Assembly: GCF_016065055.1 (NCBI RefSeq)
Contig: NZ_CP065856.1
Span: 1,115,836-1,179,835, forward strand
Direction: 5' to 3'
Length of the DNA: 64,000 nt
Source: Halosimplex litoreum
GTDB taxonomy: Archaea > Halobacteriota > Halobacteria > Halobacteriales > Haloarculaceae
Part shown: positions 1-8,161 of the stretch, one piece after another
How positions within the stretch are numbered: the stretch's first letter is position 1
Layout: each line of letters starts with the position of its first letter
Program-made: the position numbers and the translations under genes
Notes under the pieces: generated by a model
The model's input: only the letters and a program-made list of their open reading frames with translations
The model's database searches: none
Told to the model about the DNA's origin: nothing

Positions 1-90
1 CGAGAGTACCCGGCCCTGTGCCTCTCCGAACTGAACGTACCGGTCGAGGTACGACGACTCCCGCGCGTAGATCCCCGCCTCCTCGTTCAT
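1..90 (-). CDS. Probable methylated-DNA-protein cysteine methyltransferase, N-terminal fragment
   Basis: The 30 codons from an ATG at 90 down to the window edge are open on the minus strand. They translate to an N-terminus containing AGIYARES and YLDRYVQFGEAQGRVLS. From memory this resembles the start of haloarchaeal O6-alkylguanine-DNA alkyltransferases, which repair alkylated guanine by transfer to a cysteine. The catalytic PCHR region would lie outside the window, so the assignment rests only on this short N-terminal resemblance. The gene is truncated by the window, not necessarily in the genome. Confidence 0.4.
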   Translation of the reverse strand, partial: MNEEAGIYARESSYLDRYVQFGEAQGRVLS

Positions 91-186
91 ACCACCGTCT
101 CCGTCCGGTCGGAACTTGAAGATTTGTTCCGCAGGCGGGGACGGCCAGTCGACGGTCGGTCCACACGTGGGTTCCGAGGGCGCCGA

Positions 187-825
187 TCACCCGGGCAGGT
201 CGGCGTCGGCGTCGACGGTGTGGTCGGGTTCCGGCGGCAGTTCCCAGTCGGTCGTCAGTTCGAGCAGCTGGACGAGCATGTTGGCGGTCGCGCCCCAGAC
301 GGTGAACCCCCCGACGTGGAAGAAGTGCAGGCGGATCTCGCCGTAGTGGGGATGGTCGCGGCGCTCGCTCTCGTAGTTGTCGGCGTCGACGAGCCCGGCG
401 ACGGGAAGGACGGCCACTTCGGCGACTTCCTCGTCGTTCGGGAGATACTCGCGGTCGGCGACGCGAGCGACGAACGGACGGACGAGGTAATCGGTGATCG
501 TCCGGATGTCGTCGAGACGCCCGACGATCTGAGCTTCCTCGGCGCGGAGGCCGACTTCCTCGCCGGCCTCTCGCAACGCGGTCGCGAGCAGGTCGGTGTC
601 CTCGGGCTCGCGGCCGCCACCGGGGAAGCTCATCTGGCCGGGGTGGTCGCTGAGGTGGTCGGCGCGCTTGGTAAACAGGACGTGGTCGGCGCCGTCGCGG
701 GTGACGACCGGCGCCAGGACCGCCGCCTCGCGCTCCTCGCCGGTGAGACGGTCGCTCCCGTCGGCTCGCGACCCGTCGGCCGGCAGGCCGACCGGGTCGC
801 GCTCTCGCACCCGCGACAGGTCCAT
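187..825 (-). CDS. Nudix hydrolase, coenzyme A pyrophosphatase-like
   Basis: A 212-aa cytosolic protein of the Nudix superfamily. The region FTKRADHLSDHPGQMSFPGG (residues 51-70) is the signature preceding the Nudix box in the CoA/acyl-CoA pyrophosphatase subgroup (NUDT7/8, YeaB). It is followed by REAGEEVGL (85-93), the metal-binding core of the box. As in that subgroup, the first glutamate of the canonical box is not conserved (Thr at that position). Family knowledge suggests hydrolysis of CoA or related nucleotides into phosphopantetheine and ADP moieties; substrate is inferred. It stands alone, with about 80 bp to the next gene on the same strand. Confidence 0.85.
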   Translation of the reverse strand: MDLSRVRERDPVGLPADGSRADGSDRLTGEEREAAVLAPVVTRDGADHVLFTKRADHLSDHPGQMSFPGGGREPEDTDLLATALREAGEEVGLRAEEAQIVGRLDDIRTITDYLVRPFVARVADREYLPNDEEVAEVAVLPVAGLVDADNYESERRDHPHYGEIRLHFFHVGGFTVWGATANMLVQLLELTTDWELPPEPDHTVDADADLPG

Positions 826-903
826 ACGCGGAGCAACGGGGCGGGTGGTCTTAACTGACGGGTTACCTTCGAAGGAAGGACCCGACGCGGATCGAGCGCG
901 AGC

Positions 904-1362
904 TCACACGTCGTCGAGTCGCTCGCGCAGCTCGGCGGTGTCGACGCCGGCCCAGCTTTCGAGGTCGTAACAGACTTCGACGAGCGCGTCGGCACGGTCG
1001 CCGTCGCCGGCCTTCGCGACTTCGACGGCCCGGGCGTCGAGCCGCTCTCGAGCGGCCGCCGCGGCGGTCTCGCGGTCGACCGACCGCGCCTCGACGTCCA
1101 TGATGTGCGGGAGGTCCTCGGCGTGGTCGGGCAGCGTCGGGAAGGCCGTCGGTCCCGCGACGAGTAGCGTCGTTTCGTCGCGCTCGACCGGGACGAGGTG
1201 ATAGCGCTCGACGGCCGCCTCGACGGCCGCGGCGACGGCGTCGGGGTCGGGCTCCTCGCCGCGCTTGTACGCCAACTCTTCGAGCGCGCGGTGGAGTTCC
1301 TCGCGGGTGAGCCCCCCGAAGAGGTCGACCACTCCCGCGAGTTCGTCGGCGACGAGACTCAT
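904..1362 (-). CDS. Conserved haloarchaeal protein of unknown function
   Basis: A 152-aa acidic soluble protein starting MSLVADELAGVVDLFGGLTR; an upstream in-frame ATG would add only four residues (MAPG). It is mostly helical by composition, with ELHRALEELAYKRG near the N-terminus and a run of alternating Asp/Arg/Glu at the C-terminus. There are no membrane segments or cysteine motifs. It resembles an uncharacterised family widespread in haloarchaea, but I cannot assign a function. It lies upstream of the Nudix gene on the same strand, with no clear operon signal. Confidence 0.7.
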   Translation of the reverse strand: MSLVADELAGVVDLFGGLTREELHRALEELAYKRGEEPDPDAVAAAVEAAVERYHLVPVERDETTLLVAGPTAFPTLPDHAEDLPHIMDVEARSVDRETAAAAARERLDARAVEVAKAGDGDRADALVEVCYDLESWAGVDTAELRERLDDV

Positions 1363-1507
1363 ACCCGGGGCCACGACGCCGGCCCATTTCAGCGTTCGCC
1401 TCCGCTCGTGTGACGGCGTTCGGTTCGGTGTGCGAGCTGAGCAGTGATCTCTGGTGAACGAGTCGCGAAACGAAGTCGAGCGACAGCGACCGCACTTTCT
1501 GACGACA

Positions 1508-1766
1508 GCAAGCGACGAAAGCCCTCGCCGCGCTCGCCTTGAAACGGATCGACCTCACGCGACAGCAAGCGACGAAAGCCCTCGACGCGCTCGTCTTGAA
1601 ACGGATCGACCTCACGCGACAACAAGCGACGAAAGCCCTCGACGCGCTCGTCTTGAAACGGATCGACCTCACGCGACAGCAAGCGACGAAAGCCCTCGAC
1701 GCGCTCGTCTTGAAACGGATCGACCTCACGCGACAGCAAGCGACGAAAGCCCTCGCCGCGCTCGCG
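1508..1766. repeat. 57-bp tandem repeat, four full units plus a partial fifth
   Basis: Units start at 1508, 1565, 1622, 1679 and 1736, exactly 57 bp apart, each opening with GCAAGCGACGAAAGCCCTCG (ACAAGC in the third). Copies differ at only a few positions (GCCGCGCTCGCC in the first, GACGCGCTCGTC in the middle copies), and the fifth diverges after about 30 bp. Because 57 = 3 x 19, the array reads as a 19-residue repeat in several frames on both strands, so open frames here are not evidence of coding. There are no variable spacers, so it is not a CRISPR array. Confidence 0.9.
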
Positions 1767-1850
1767 GTCGCTGACCGGGATATCCGCGCTCTCCGCACCA
1801 CCCGCGCGGATAGTGCCCGCTCAGGCGACTCACGGCGCGAGCGCGCCTCG

Positions 1851-1969
1851 CCCTTTCAATCCGCCAGGGGCCCCAACCGCTCCGCACAGCACCGTAGACA
1901 GCCACACACCTCCCCAGCCGATTGCGCTCCGCGCGCCTGCGGCGTGCGGTGCTCATCCCTCGCGCGGCT
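1851..1969. repeat. Dispersed intergenic repeat, copy 1
   Basis: This segment closely matches 55070-55179. Both share CCCTTTCA, CGCACAGCACCG, GCCAC-C-CCTCCCCA, CCGATTGCGCT and TGCTCATCCCTCGC in the same order and spacing, with a more variable middle. It lies outside any recognisable gene. I see no terminal inverted repeats or transposase, so it is a non-coding dispersed element of unknown role. Confidence 0.8.
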
Positions 1970-2123
1970 GTTTCGAGCGGTCCGCCAAGAGGCGGACACG
2001 CCCGACAGCACGCGCCACCGCAACCGCCGACCGCTCACTCCATTACCTCTACTGAGCATCCGCGCGCTGAAGGCGCGCGGTTCGACCGAGCGCGACCGGA
2101 GGGAGCGCTCGGCCTTTTTTACC

Positions 2124-2191
2124 CATCTTTTTTGCTCGGGGGTGCCCGCAGCGGCCTTCGGCCGCGAGGACACCCCCGAGTCAAAAAGATG
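2124..2191. other. Large imperfect hairpin upstream of the bifunctional nuclease gene
   Basis: The left arm CATCTTTTTTGCTCGGGGGTG (2124-2144, shown minus its last base in pairing terms) pairs with the right arm at 2171-2191 at about 19 of 21 positions. The loop contains a second inverted repeat, GCGGCC-TTC-GGCCGC. The right arm abuts the TTTTT tract at 2193-2197 that is the likely TATA element of the gene starting at 2223. It could be a terminator, an operator or a palindromic repeat. Confidence 0.7.
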
Positions 2192-2222
2192 GTTTTTGAG
2201 GGTCGCGCTCCAACGCTGTGAC

Positions 2223-2759
2223 ATGGCAACACACGAGGCCACGGTCGAGGGCGTCGGCGTCGGCGTCGGCGACGACGGCCCGGGCCACCCGGTCGTCCTC
2301 CTGCGCGTCCGCGAGGAACTGGTCCCCATCTTCGTCAGCGCCGACCAGGCCCAGTCGATGCAACACGCCCTGGACGGGACGCCCTTCGAGCGACCGCTCA
2401 CCCACGATCTGTTCGTCGACATGGTCGCCGAGTTCGGCGCGGCTATCGATCGCATCCGCATCGACGACCTGGCCGACGGTACCTTCTACGCGAAGGTCGA
2501 CACCGAGCAGTACGGCGACGAGGGGCGTTCGGAGATGGTCTTCGACGCTCGCCCCAGCGACGGCATCGCGCTCGCGCTCCGCGTCGATTGCCCGATCATC
2601 GTCTCCGACGAGGTGATCGACGAGGCCGGCCGCGACCCCGACGAACTCGGCTTCGTCGACGAGGAGGAGGCCCGCCGCGAACACGACATCGGCGAGGAAG
2701 GATTCGACTTCGGCGACGACGAGGACGACCCCGACTTCGGCGACGACGACCCGTTCTGA
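2223..2759 (+). CDS. Bifunctional nuclease family protein (DUF151)
   Basis: A 178-aa cytosolic protein. The core ARPSDGIALALRVDCPIIVS (about residues 107-126) and the preceding beta-rich segment are typical of the DUF151/bifunctional nuclease (BFN) fold, members of which have reported DNase/RNase activity in plants and are broadly conserved in archaea. The C-terminus is an acidic Asp/Glu tail rich in GDDEDDPDFGDDD, a haloarchaeal adaptation. ATG 2223 sits about 27 bp after a TTTTT tract, fitting a leaderless transcript; the frame is open much further upstream only because of the repeats there. Confidence 0.8.
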   Translation: MATHEATVEGVGVGVGDDGPGHPVVLLRVREELVPIFVSADQAQSMQHALDGTPFERPLTHDLFVDMVAEFGAAIDRIRIDDLADGTFYAKVDTEQYGDEGRSEMVFDARPSDGIALALRVDCPIIVSDEVIDEAGRDPDELGFVDEEEARREHDIGEEGFDFGDDEDDPDFGDDDPF

Positions 2760-2874
2760 GACGGAGTATCGCGGGACAGTCCGGGATCGACGCACGCGGT
2801 CGTGCAGTCGACCCGGAAAGCGCTTGCAACAATCCGTATGAGGGGGTTTTCCGTCTCGAACCCCGAAGAGAGGT

Positions 2875-3078
2875 ATGGGATCCGACGGCCTCATCGAACT
2901 CGACCAAGAGACGTGGGTCGTGCTGGCGAAGTACAACCTACTGTTGGCGACGCTGTTCGGTGTCCTCGCGCTCGTCTCGCGGACGATGCTCGACGGGAAC
3001 CAGCCGATGCTCGTCGAGAACGGTGCCCTCGCCGTCCTCTTCGGCGCCGTCCAGACCTACGCCTGGCTGTCGGCGTGA
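2875..3078 (+). CDS. Small two-helix membrane protein
   Basis: A 67-aa protein with two predicted membrane helices: YNLLLATLFGVLALVS (about residues 20-36) and ALAVLFGAVQTYAWLSA at the C-terminus. A short acidic N-terminus precedes them. I do not recognise a family. It lies between the bifunctional nuclease gene and the RND permease on the same strand, and may be a small membrane partner, but nothing in the sequence shows this. Confidence 0.55.
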   Translation: MGSDGLIELDQETWVVLAKYNLLLATLFGVLALVSRTMLDGNQPMLVENGALAVLFGAVQTYAWLSA

Positions 3079-3149
3079 GCGGGGCAGTACTCGGGACAGG
3101 GTCGCCCCTTCTGTAACAGTTATCGGCTCGCCGGTCGAACTCGGATCAG

Positions 3150-5735
3150 ATGGACATCGCAGACCGGTACGCGCGCGTCGTGACCGAGCGGAGCCTGTTG
3201 GTCGTCGTCGTGTTGTTGCTCGCGACGGGCGCCGTGGGGGCCGGCGTGGGGTCGGTCGACACCGGTCTCACGATCGCGAGTTTCGCCAGCGACTCGACGG
3301 AGGCCCAGAAACTCGACTACGCCGAGACGAACTTCACGACCGCAGGCGAGAACACCACCGTCGCGCAGGTCGTCGTCCGCGGCGAGAACGTCCTCTCGAA
3401 GGCGTCGCTGGTCGAGACGCTACGCCTCCAGCGGACGTTCCGCGAGAACGCGACCGTCAACGCCTCGCTCGCGCCCGGCCAGTCGACCGCCGGGATCGAA
3501 AACCTCGTCGCGACGGCCGCGATCCGCGCCGAAGCCGCGAATGGGGGTGGCTCCGCTGCCGGTCGGGCCGGCACCCCGCCCGCGTCGCCGTCGCTCGACG
3601 CCCAGATCGAACAGCTAGAGGGGATGTCACCCGCGGAGGTCGAAGCGGTCGTCGCGCAGGTCCTCGACCCCGAGCGCCAGACCGCGGGGCCGGTCGACCC
3701 GTACACGCTACTGGCGACGAGCTACGAGGCGGGGGCGACGAGCGCCGACGGGCGGGTCACCTTCGTCTTCCAGAACGCGCCCGAGAGCGCCGACGGGCTA
3801 CCCGAGTCGACGGTCGAAGGGCAACTGGCGATGGCGGCGCTGACCGACGAGGGGGTCACCTCGACCGACGCGTTCGTCTTCGGGCCGGCGGTCGTCGACG
3901 AGCGGTCGGGCCAGGCCACCGGCGAGAGCTTCGCGCTCATCTCGCCGGTCGCACTGCTGCTCATCCTGATCGTCCTCGGCGTCGCCTACCGCGACATCGT
4001 CGACGTGCTGCTCGGACTGGTCGGCGTCGCGCTCGTGCTCGTCTGGATGGGCGGGTTCATGGGCTGGGCGGGCATCGGCGTCACGCAGATCCTCATCGCC
4101 GTCCCGTTCCTGCTCATCGGCCTCTCGATCGACTACGCGTTGCACGTCGTGATGCGCTATCGGGAGGCCCAGGCCGACGATCCGGATCGGACGCCTCGGG
4201 AGGCGATGCGCGTCGGGCTGGCCGGCGTCGTCGTCGCCATCGGTGCGGCGACGTTCACGACGGCCGTCGGGTTCAGCGCCAACGCCGTCAGCCCGCTGCA
4301 GTCGATCCGGGAGTTCGGCATCACCAGCGCCGCGGGCATCGTCTCGGCGTTCGTCGTCTTCGGCGCGCTCTTGCCCGCACTCAAGCTGCTGACCGAGCGC
4401 GCGTTCGGTCGGGTGGGTCTGGCGCGCCAGCGACGCGCGTTCGGTCGCGAAGGTCGCGTCGGCGAGGTGCTGCGCGTCGGCGCGACCGTGGCCCGGCGCG
4501 CGCCCGTCGCGGTCGTCCTCGTCGCGCTGCTGGTCAGTGCCGGGGGCGGCTACGCCGCGACGAACATCGACACCTCCATCGACCAGGTCGACTTCCTGCC
4601 GCGGGACTCCCCCGAGTGGATGGACTCGGTGCCCGAACCGTTCCGGCCGGGCGACTACGCCGTCCGCGAGCAGGCGATCTACCTCAACGAGCAGTTCGTC
4701 CGCTCGCAGGACCGCTCGGAGGCGGTCTTCCTCGTCGAGGGACCGGTGACCGACCCCGACACGCTCGAACGGCTCGCCGCCGGCCGCGACCGGCTCGCGA
4801 ACGCCACGACGCCGGTCACGCTGGCGAACGACGAACAGCGGGTCGCCGGGCCGCTGGAGACGATCCGGGCGGTCGCCGAGCGGAACGAGACGGTCGCCGC
4901 ACAGTTGGACGCCAGCGACGGGAACGGCGACGGCGTGCCCGACCGCGACCTCGCCGCGCTGTACGACGCGGTGTACGCCGCCGCGCCGACGGAAGCCAGC
5001 GCCACCGTCTATCGCGAGGGCGGCGAGTACCGCGCGCTCCGGACGACCGTCGCGATCCGCGGCGGCGCCGACACCGGCGTCGTCACCGAGGAGATGCGCG
5101 CGGTCGCCGACACCGTCGAGTCGGGCAGCGCGCTGACGGTGACGGCGACGGGGACGCCGATCGTGCAGGAACTCGTCCAGCGGGGGCTGCTCCGGACGCT
5201 CGTCGAGGGATTCCTCATCACGCTGGGCGTCATCACGCTGTTCCTGACCGGCATCTTCCGGGCGCGCTACGGCGCGGCGTCGCTGGGGGCGGTGGTCGTC
5301 GTCCCGGTCGTGTTCGCGCTCGCGTGGCTCGTCGGGACGATGTACCTGCTGGGTATCTCGTTCAACACCGAGACGGCCATCATCGCCAGCATCGCCATCG
5401 GCCTGGGCGTCGACTACGCCATCCACGTCGGCGAGCGGTTCGTCCACGAACGGGAGACCGCCGGTTCGTCGGAAGCGGCGCTCGACCGCACCCTCCGGGG
5501 GACCGGCGGCGCCCTGCTGGCCAGCGCGGTCACGACCGCCAGCGGCTTCGGCGTCCTCCTGCTCGCCTTGGTCCCCTCGCTCCAGCGGTTCGGCCTCGTG
5601 ACGAGCCTCGCAATCGCCTACTCGTTCGTCGCGAGCGTGCTCGTCCTCCCGAGTCTGCTCGTGCTCTGGGACCGCTACACCGAGGGGTCGGCGGACGTGG
5701 GTGAGGGCGAGGAAGCGGTCGCGGCCGCGGACTGA
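3150..5735 (+). CDS. RND superfamily (MMPL-type) permease
   Basis: An 861-aa integral membrane protein with the two-fold pseudo-repeat of RND/MMPL transporters. Each half has a membrane helix (for example LLVVVVLLLATGAVGAGVGS near residue 15), a large extracytoplasmic domain, then a block of about five helices. Duplicated segments include LIAVPFLLIGLSIDYALHVV (about 310-330) and IIASIAIGLGVDYAIHVGER (about 750), the conserved helix-4 motif of both halves. Family members use the proton gradient to export lipids or hydrophobic compounds; the substrate is unknown. A TTATCG element near 3119 is 26 bp before ATG 3150, consistent with a leaderless start. A hairpin with a T-tract follows the gene. 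Confidence 0.88.
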   Translation: MDIADRYARVVTERSLLVVVVLLLATGAVGAGVGSVDTGLTIASFASDSTEAQKLDYAETNFTTAGENTTVAQVVVRGENVLSKASLVETLRLQRTFRENATVNASLAPGQSTAGIENLVATAAIRAEAANGGGSAAGRAGTPPASPSLDAQIEQLEGMSPAEVEAVVAQVLDPERQTAGPVDPYTLLATSYEAGATSADGRVTFVFQNAPESADGLPESTVEGQLAMAALTDEGVTSTDAFVFGPAVVDERSGQATGESFALISPVALLLILIVLGVAYRDIVDVLLGLVGVALVLVWMGGFMGWAGIGVTQILIAVPFLLIGLSIDYALHVVMRYREAQADDPDRTPREAMRVGLAGVVVAIGAATFTTAVGFSANAVSPLQSIREFGITSAAGIVSAFVVFGALLPALKLLTERAFGRVGLARQRRAFGREGRVGEVLRVGATVARRAPVAVVLVALLVSAGGGYAATNIDTSIDQVDFLPRDSPEWMDSVPEPFRPGDYAVREQAIYLNEQFVRSQDRSEAVFLVEGPVTDPDTLERLAAGRDRLANATTPVTLANDEQRVAGPLETIRAVAERNETVAAQLDASDGNGDGVPDRDLAALYDAVYAAAPTEASATVYREGGEYRALRTTVAIRGGADTGVVTEEMRAVADTVESGSALTVTATGTPIVQELVQRGLLRTLVEGFLITLGVITLFLTGIFRARYGAASLGAVVVVPVVFALAWLVGTMYLLGISFNTETAIIASIAIGLGVDYAIHVGERFVHERETAGSSEAALDRTLRGTGGALLASAVTTASGFGVLLLALVPSLQRFGLVTSLAIAYSFVASVLVLPSLLVLWDRYTEGSADVGEGEEAVAAAD

Positions 5736-6028
5736 GCGGTTGCGGTGCGGTGGCGATGGCTGAGCGGTTGCGGTAGCATCCGGCGCGGAGCGCCGGTTCA
5801 CCGGACGCGAGCGACCGTAGGGAGCGAGCCGTCCGGCAGTCTCGTGAGAGTAGCGAACGAGACCTCGTCAGAGCTTGCTCTGACGGTGTTTTTCCCCACG
5901 TTTTTGTGGTAGCGGGGGACCGGAGGTCCCTCGGACCATGCGAACGGCGCGAAGCGCCGTGAGCAGACGGAGGATCCCCGCAGCGCGCCGGAGGCGTGCG
6001 AGGGGCTCTCCGCCGCAAAAAGTGGGTT
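5736..6028. other. Convergent intergenic region with several short hairpins
   Basis: This 293-bp spacer lies between convergent genes. It contains short inverted repeats: CCGGCGC-GGA-GCGCCGG near 5780, the terminator-like hairpin at 5866-5885, CCAC-GTTTTT-GTGG near 5896 and CGGCGC-GAA-GCGCCG near 5946. I see no gene in it. Confidence 0.6.
5866..5894 (+). terminator. Hairpin plus T-tract downstream of the RND permease
   Basis: A perfect 9-bp stem, CGTCAGAGC-TT-GCTCTGACG (5866-5885), is followed by GTGTTTTTCC. It lies 130 bp after the permease stop codon. Archaeal termination relies mainly on the U-tract, so the T5 run after the stem is the relevant part. Confidence 0.5.
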
Positions 6029-7594
6029 TTAGTCGTCAGCGATGACCCGGTCGTCGCTGGTGGCGACGAGGCGGTCGATGGCGTCGACCATCGCCTCGAC
6101 CGAGGCGCGGGTGATGTCGGAGTCGCTGGCGGTGACGGTCACGTAGTCGTCGCCGCGGGACATCTCCACCTCGACGGTGACGATGGCGTCCGTGCCGCCG
6201 GTGATGGCGTCGACGTGGTAGGACTCGAGATGGGTATCGAACGAATGCCCGAGCGCCGCCTGGACGGCGTTGATCGCGGCGTCGACGGGGCCGGATCCGA
6301 TCTCGGCCTCGGTGCGCTCCTCGCCGTCGACGACGAGGGTGACCGTCGCGGTCGGCGTCGCGCCGCCAGCGACGGTGGTGAGTTCGGTGATCTCGACCCG
6401 CCGGTCGTGCTCGCTGTCGGTCACGTCCTCGGCGATGGTCAACAGATCGGCGTCGGTGACGCGCTTGCCGCGGTCGCCGATCTCCTTGACGCGGGCGACG
6501 ATCTGCGAGAGTTCCTCGTCGGTCACCTCGAAGTCCTTCTCCTCGAGGGCGGCCTGCACGCCGGCGCGGCCGGCGTGCTTGCCGAGGGCGAGCCGGCGCT
6601 CGCGGCCCACCTTCTCGGGCGGGTAGGGCTCGTACATCGCGTCGTCTTTGAGCGTGCCGTCGGTGTGGATGCCCGACTCATGGGTGAAAGTGTTCTGCCC
6701 GACGACCGCCTTGTTCGGCGGCAGCGGGATGCCCGTCGCGTTGGCGACGAGTTCGGCCAGGTCGTAGGCCTCGGTGAGTTCGAGCGTCTCGACGCCGTAG
6801 CCGTGCGAGAGGGCGATCGCCACCTCCTCGATTGCGACGTTGCCCGCCCGCTCGCCGATACCGTTGACGGTCCCGTGGACCACGTCGGCGCCGGCGGCGA
6901 TCGAGGTCAGGGCGTTCATCACTGCCAGTCCGAGGTCGTCGTGGGTGTGAGCGCTCACCGGCCCGAGTTCGGACAGGCGCGAGACCGCTTCGAGGGCGCC
7001 GTCGGGGGTAGCGTGGCCCACCGTGTCGGCCCAGCAGATGCGGTCGGCGCCCGCGTCCAGGGAGGCGCCCAGGAGTTCTTCGAGGTAGTCGAGATCCGCC
7101 CGGGAGCCGTCCTCGCCGATGACCTCGACCCACAGGCCCTGGTCTTTGGCGTACTCGACGAGTTCGACGGTGTCGCGGACGTTGTCCTCGCGGGTCGTGC
7201 CCACCTTGTCGGTGATGTGGCGGTCGCTCGCGGGGACGACGAGGTTGATGCCGTCCACGTCACACTCCAGCGCGAGGTCGATATCGCGCTGGATGCCGCG
7301 ACAGAAACTGGTGACCGTCGCGTCCAGATCGAGTTCGGCGACGCGGGAGATTGTCTCCCGTTCGCCGGGGCCGGTGCAGGCGCTGCCGGCCTCGATGAAC
7401 CCGACGTCGGCGCGGTCGAGCGCGCGTGCGATCCGGGCCTTCTCGTCCGGCGTCAGGGAGATACCCGGGGCTTGCTCGCCGTCGCGCAGCGTCGTGTCGA
7501 GAAACTGTACGTCTCCGACGTCAGAGAGGTGAGTCGTCTCGGGATGGTCGCCGAATAGCGTGGTCCCTTCGCGCTCACCGGAGCCGTCACACAT
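6029..7594 (-). CDS. 2-isopropylmalate synthase / (R)-citramalate synthase family (LeuA/CimA)
   Basis: A 521-aa enzyme condensing acetyl-CoA with a 2-oxoacid (2-oxoisovalerate for leucine, pyruvate for isoleucine via citramalate). The TIM-barrel domain carries the HMGL-like signature FLDTTLRDGEQAPGISLT (about residues 31-48), the metal-site HTHDDLGLAV (about 216) and the second signature VVHGTVNGIGERAGN (about 236-250). A C-terminal regulatory (LeuA dimer) domain follows from about residue 385. It stands alone rather than in an ilv/leu operon, so sequence by eye cannot decide between LeuA and CimA; haloarchaea usually carry two such paralogues. A promoter and palindromic operator candidate lie upstream. 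Confidence 0.88.
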   Translation of the reverse strand: MCDGSGEREGTTLFGDHPETTHLSDVGDVQFLDTTLRDGEQAPGISLTPDEKARIARALDRADVGFIEAGSACTGPGERETISRVAELDLDATVTSFCRGIQRDIDLALECDVDGINLVVPASDRHITDKVGTTREDNVRDTVELVEYAKDQGLWVEVIGEDGSRADLDYLEELLGASLDAGADRICWADTVGHATPDGALEAVSRLSELGPVSAHTHDDLGLAVMNALTSIAAGADVVHGTVNGIGERAGNVAIEEVAIALSHGYGVETLELTEAYDLAELVANATGIPLPPNKAVVGQNTFTHESGIHTDGTLKDDAMYEPYPPEKVGRERRLALGKHAGRAGVQAALEEKDFEVTDEELSQIVARVKEIGDRGKRVTDADLLTIAEDVTDSEHDRRVEITELTTVAGGATPTATVTLVVDGEERTEAEIGSGPVDAAINAVQAALGHSFDTHLESYHVDAITGGTDAIVTVEVEMSRGDDYVTVTASDSDITRASVEAMVDAIDRLVATSDDRVIADD

Positions 7595-7645
7595 GACGGA
7601 GAATTTCGCGGCCAGCCGCCGTGAGGCGACTTCCTCTATCCTCCG

Positions 7646-7699
7646 TGTCGGTATAGTCCGACATCGTACTCCAAGGTGAAGCGAGCGCCCCTAATTAAA
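7646..7699 (-). promoter_or_regulatory. Promoter and palindromic operator candidate of the LeuA/CimA gene
   Basis: On the minus strand a TTTAATTA TATA-like element occupies 7692-7699, placing transcription start near 7669. Just downstream is the perfect inverted repeat TGTCGG-ACTATA-CCGACA (7646-7663), within the expected 5' leader about 55 bp before the ATG. Position suggests a repressor site, for instance for an Lrp-type regulator; the regulator is inferred. Confidence 0.45.
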
Positions 7700-7769
7700 C
7701 CGTCGGGTTCGGCGTCGAGGGCCGCGATCCGTGGGGGCGCCGGCGGTCGCGTCCGTCTCCGGCGGCCGC

Positions 7770-8123
7770 TCACTCCCCGTCGAGGTAGACTCGGTCGCCG
7801 GCTTCGACGCCGGCGGCGGCGCCGCCGGGGAGTTCGACGAACCGATCGGCCTTGGCGACGCCGGTGCCGCGCCACGGGCGGAGCGTCTTCACCTGGACGA
7901 CCTCCTCGTCGCGCAGCCACACCACGTCCAGCGGCGTGCGGACGAACAGCATGTGTACGTCCCGGTAGCTCGTCCGGCCGAAGTCGAACACGAGGGCGTA
8001 CCCCTCGGGCAGCGAGGACTTGCCCATCAGCCCCTTGACCTTCTGCAGTAGCGAGTCCGCCCGCTCTACGTCCGTCGCGAGGGTGCGGGCGTCGCCGTCG
8101 GCCGGCTCGTGGACGAGGCGCAT
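7770..8123 (-). CDS. DUF192 family protein
   Basis: A 117-aa protein. The start MRLVHEPADGDARTLATDVE was preferred over an ATG nine codons upstream because it matches the compact form of the family. The central block KVKGLMGKSSLPEGYALVFD, then DVHMLFVRTPLDVVWL and the C-terminal AGVEAGDRVYL, match DUF192, a small beta-rich domain often found next to surface or secreted proteins in archaea and bacteria. Function is unknown. It has no signal peptide here. It ends 176 bp before the LeuA/CimA gene and follows the transducer gene on the same strand. Confidence 0.8.
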   Translation of the reverse strand: MRLVHEPADGDARTLATDVERADSLLQKVKGLMGKSSLPEGYALVFDFGRTSYRDVHMLFVRTPLDVVWLRDEEVVQVKTLRPWRGTGVAKADRFVELPGGAAAGVEAGDRVYLDGE

Positions 8124-8161
8124 GGCTCCATGCTGGTGAGAGGGGGACAAAACCGTTGCCC

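Larger units (their letters stand above)
1375..2222. other. 848-bp intergenic region rich in repeats
   Basis: Between the divergent genes at 1362 and 2223 I see no convincing gene. The region holds a 57-bp tandem repeat (1508-1766), a dispersed repeat (1851-1969), small GC-rich inverted repeats (for example around 2063-2080) and a large hairpin (2124-2191). All reading frames are fairly open because of the GC content and because 57 is a multiple of three. Confidence 0.7.

Noticed and set aside
1508-1766. CRISPR array.
   Set aside because: Units are contiguous with no unique spacers, the unit is too long, and no cas genes are present.
1539-2222. Long N-terminal extension of the bifunctional nuclease gene through the tandem repeat.
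   Set aside because: Open frame is explained by the 57-bp period and GC content; homologues start at the ATG equivalent to 2223, which also has a well-placed TATA element.
2588-5704. Very long Arg-rich open frame overlapping the RND permease.
   Set aside because: Composition (Arg/Pro/Gly-rich, no recognisable domain) is that of an alternative frame of a GC-rich gene.
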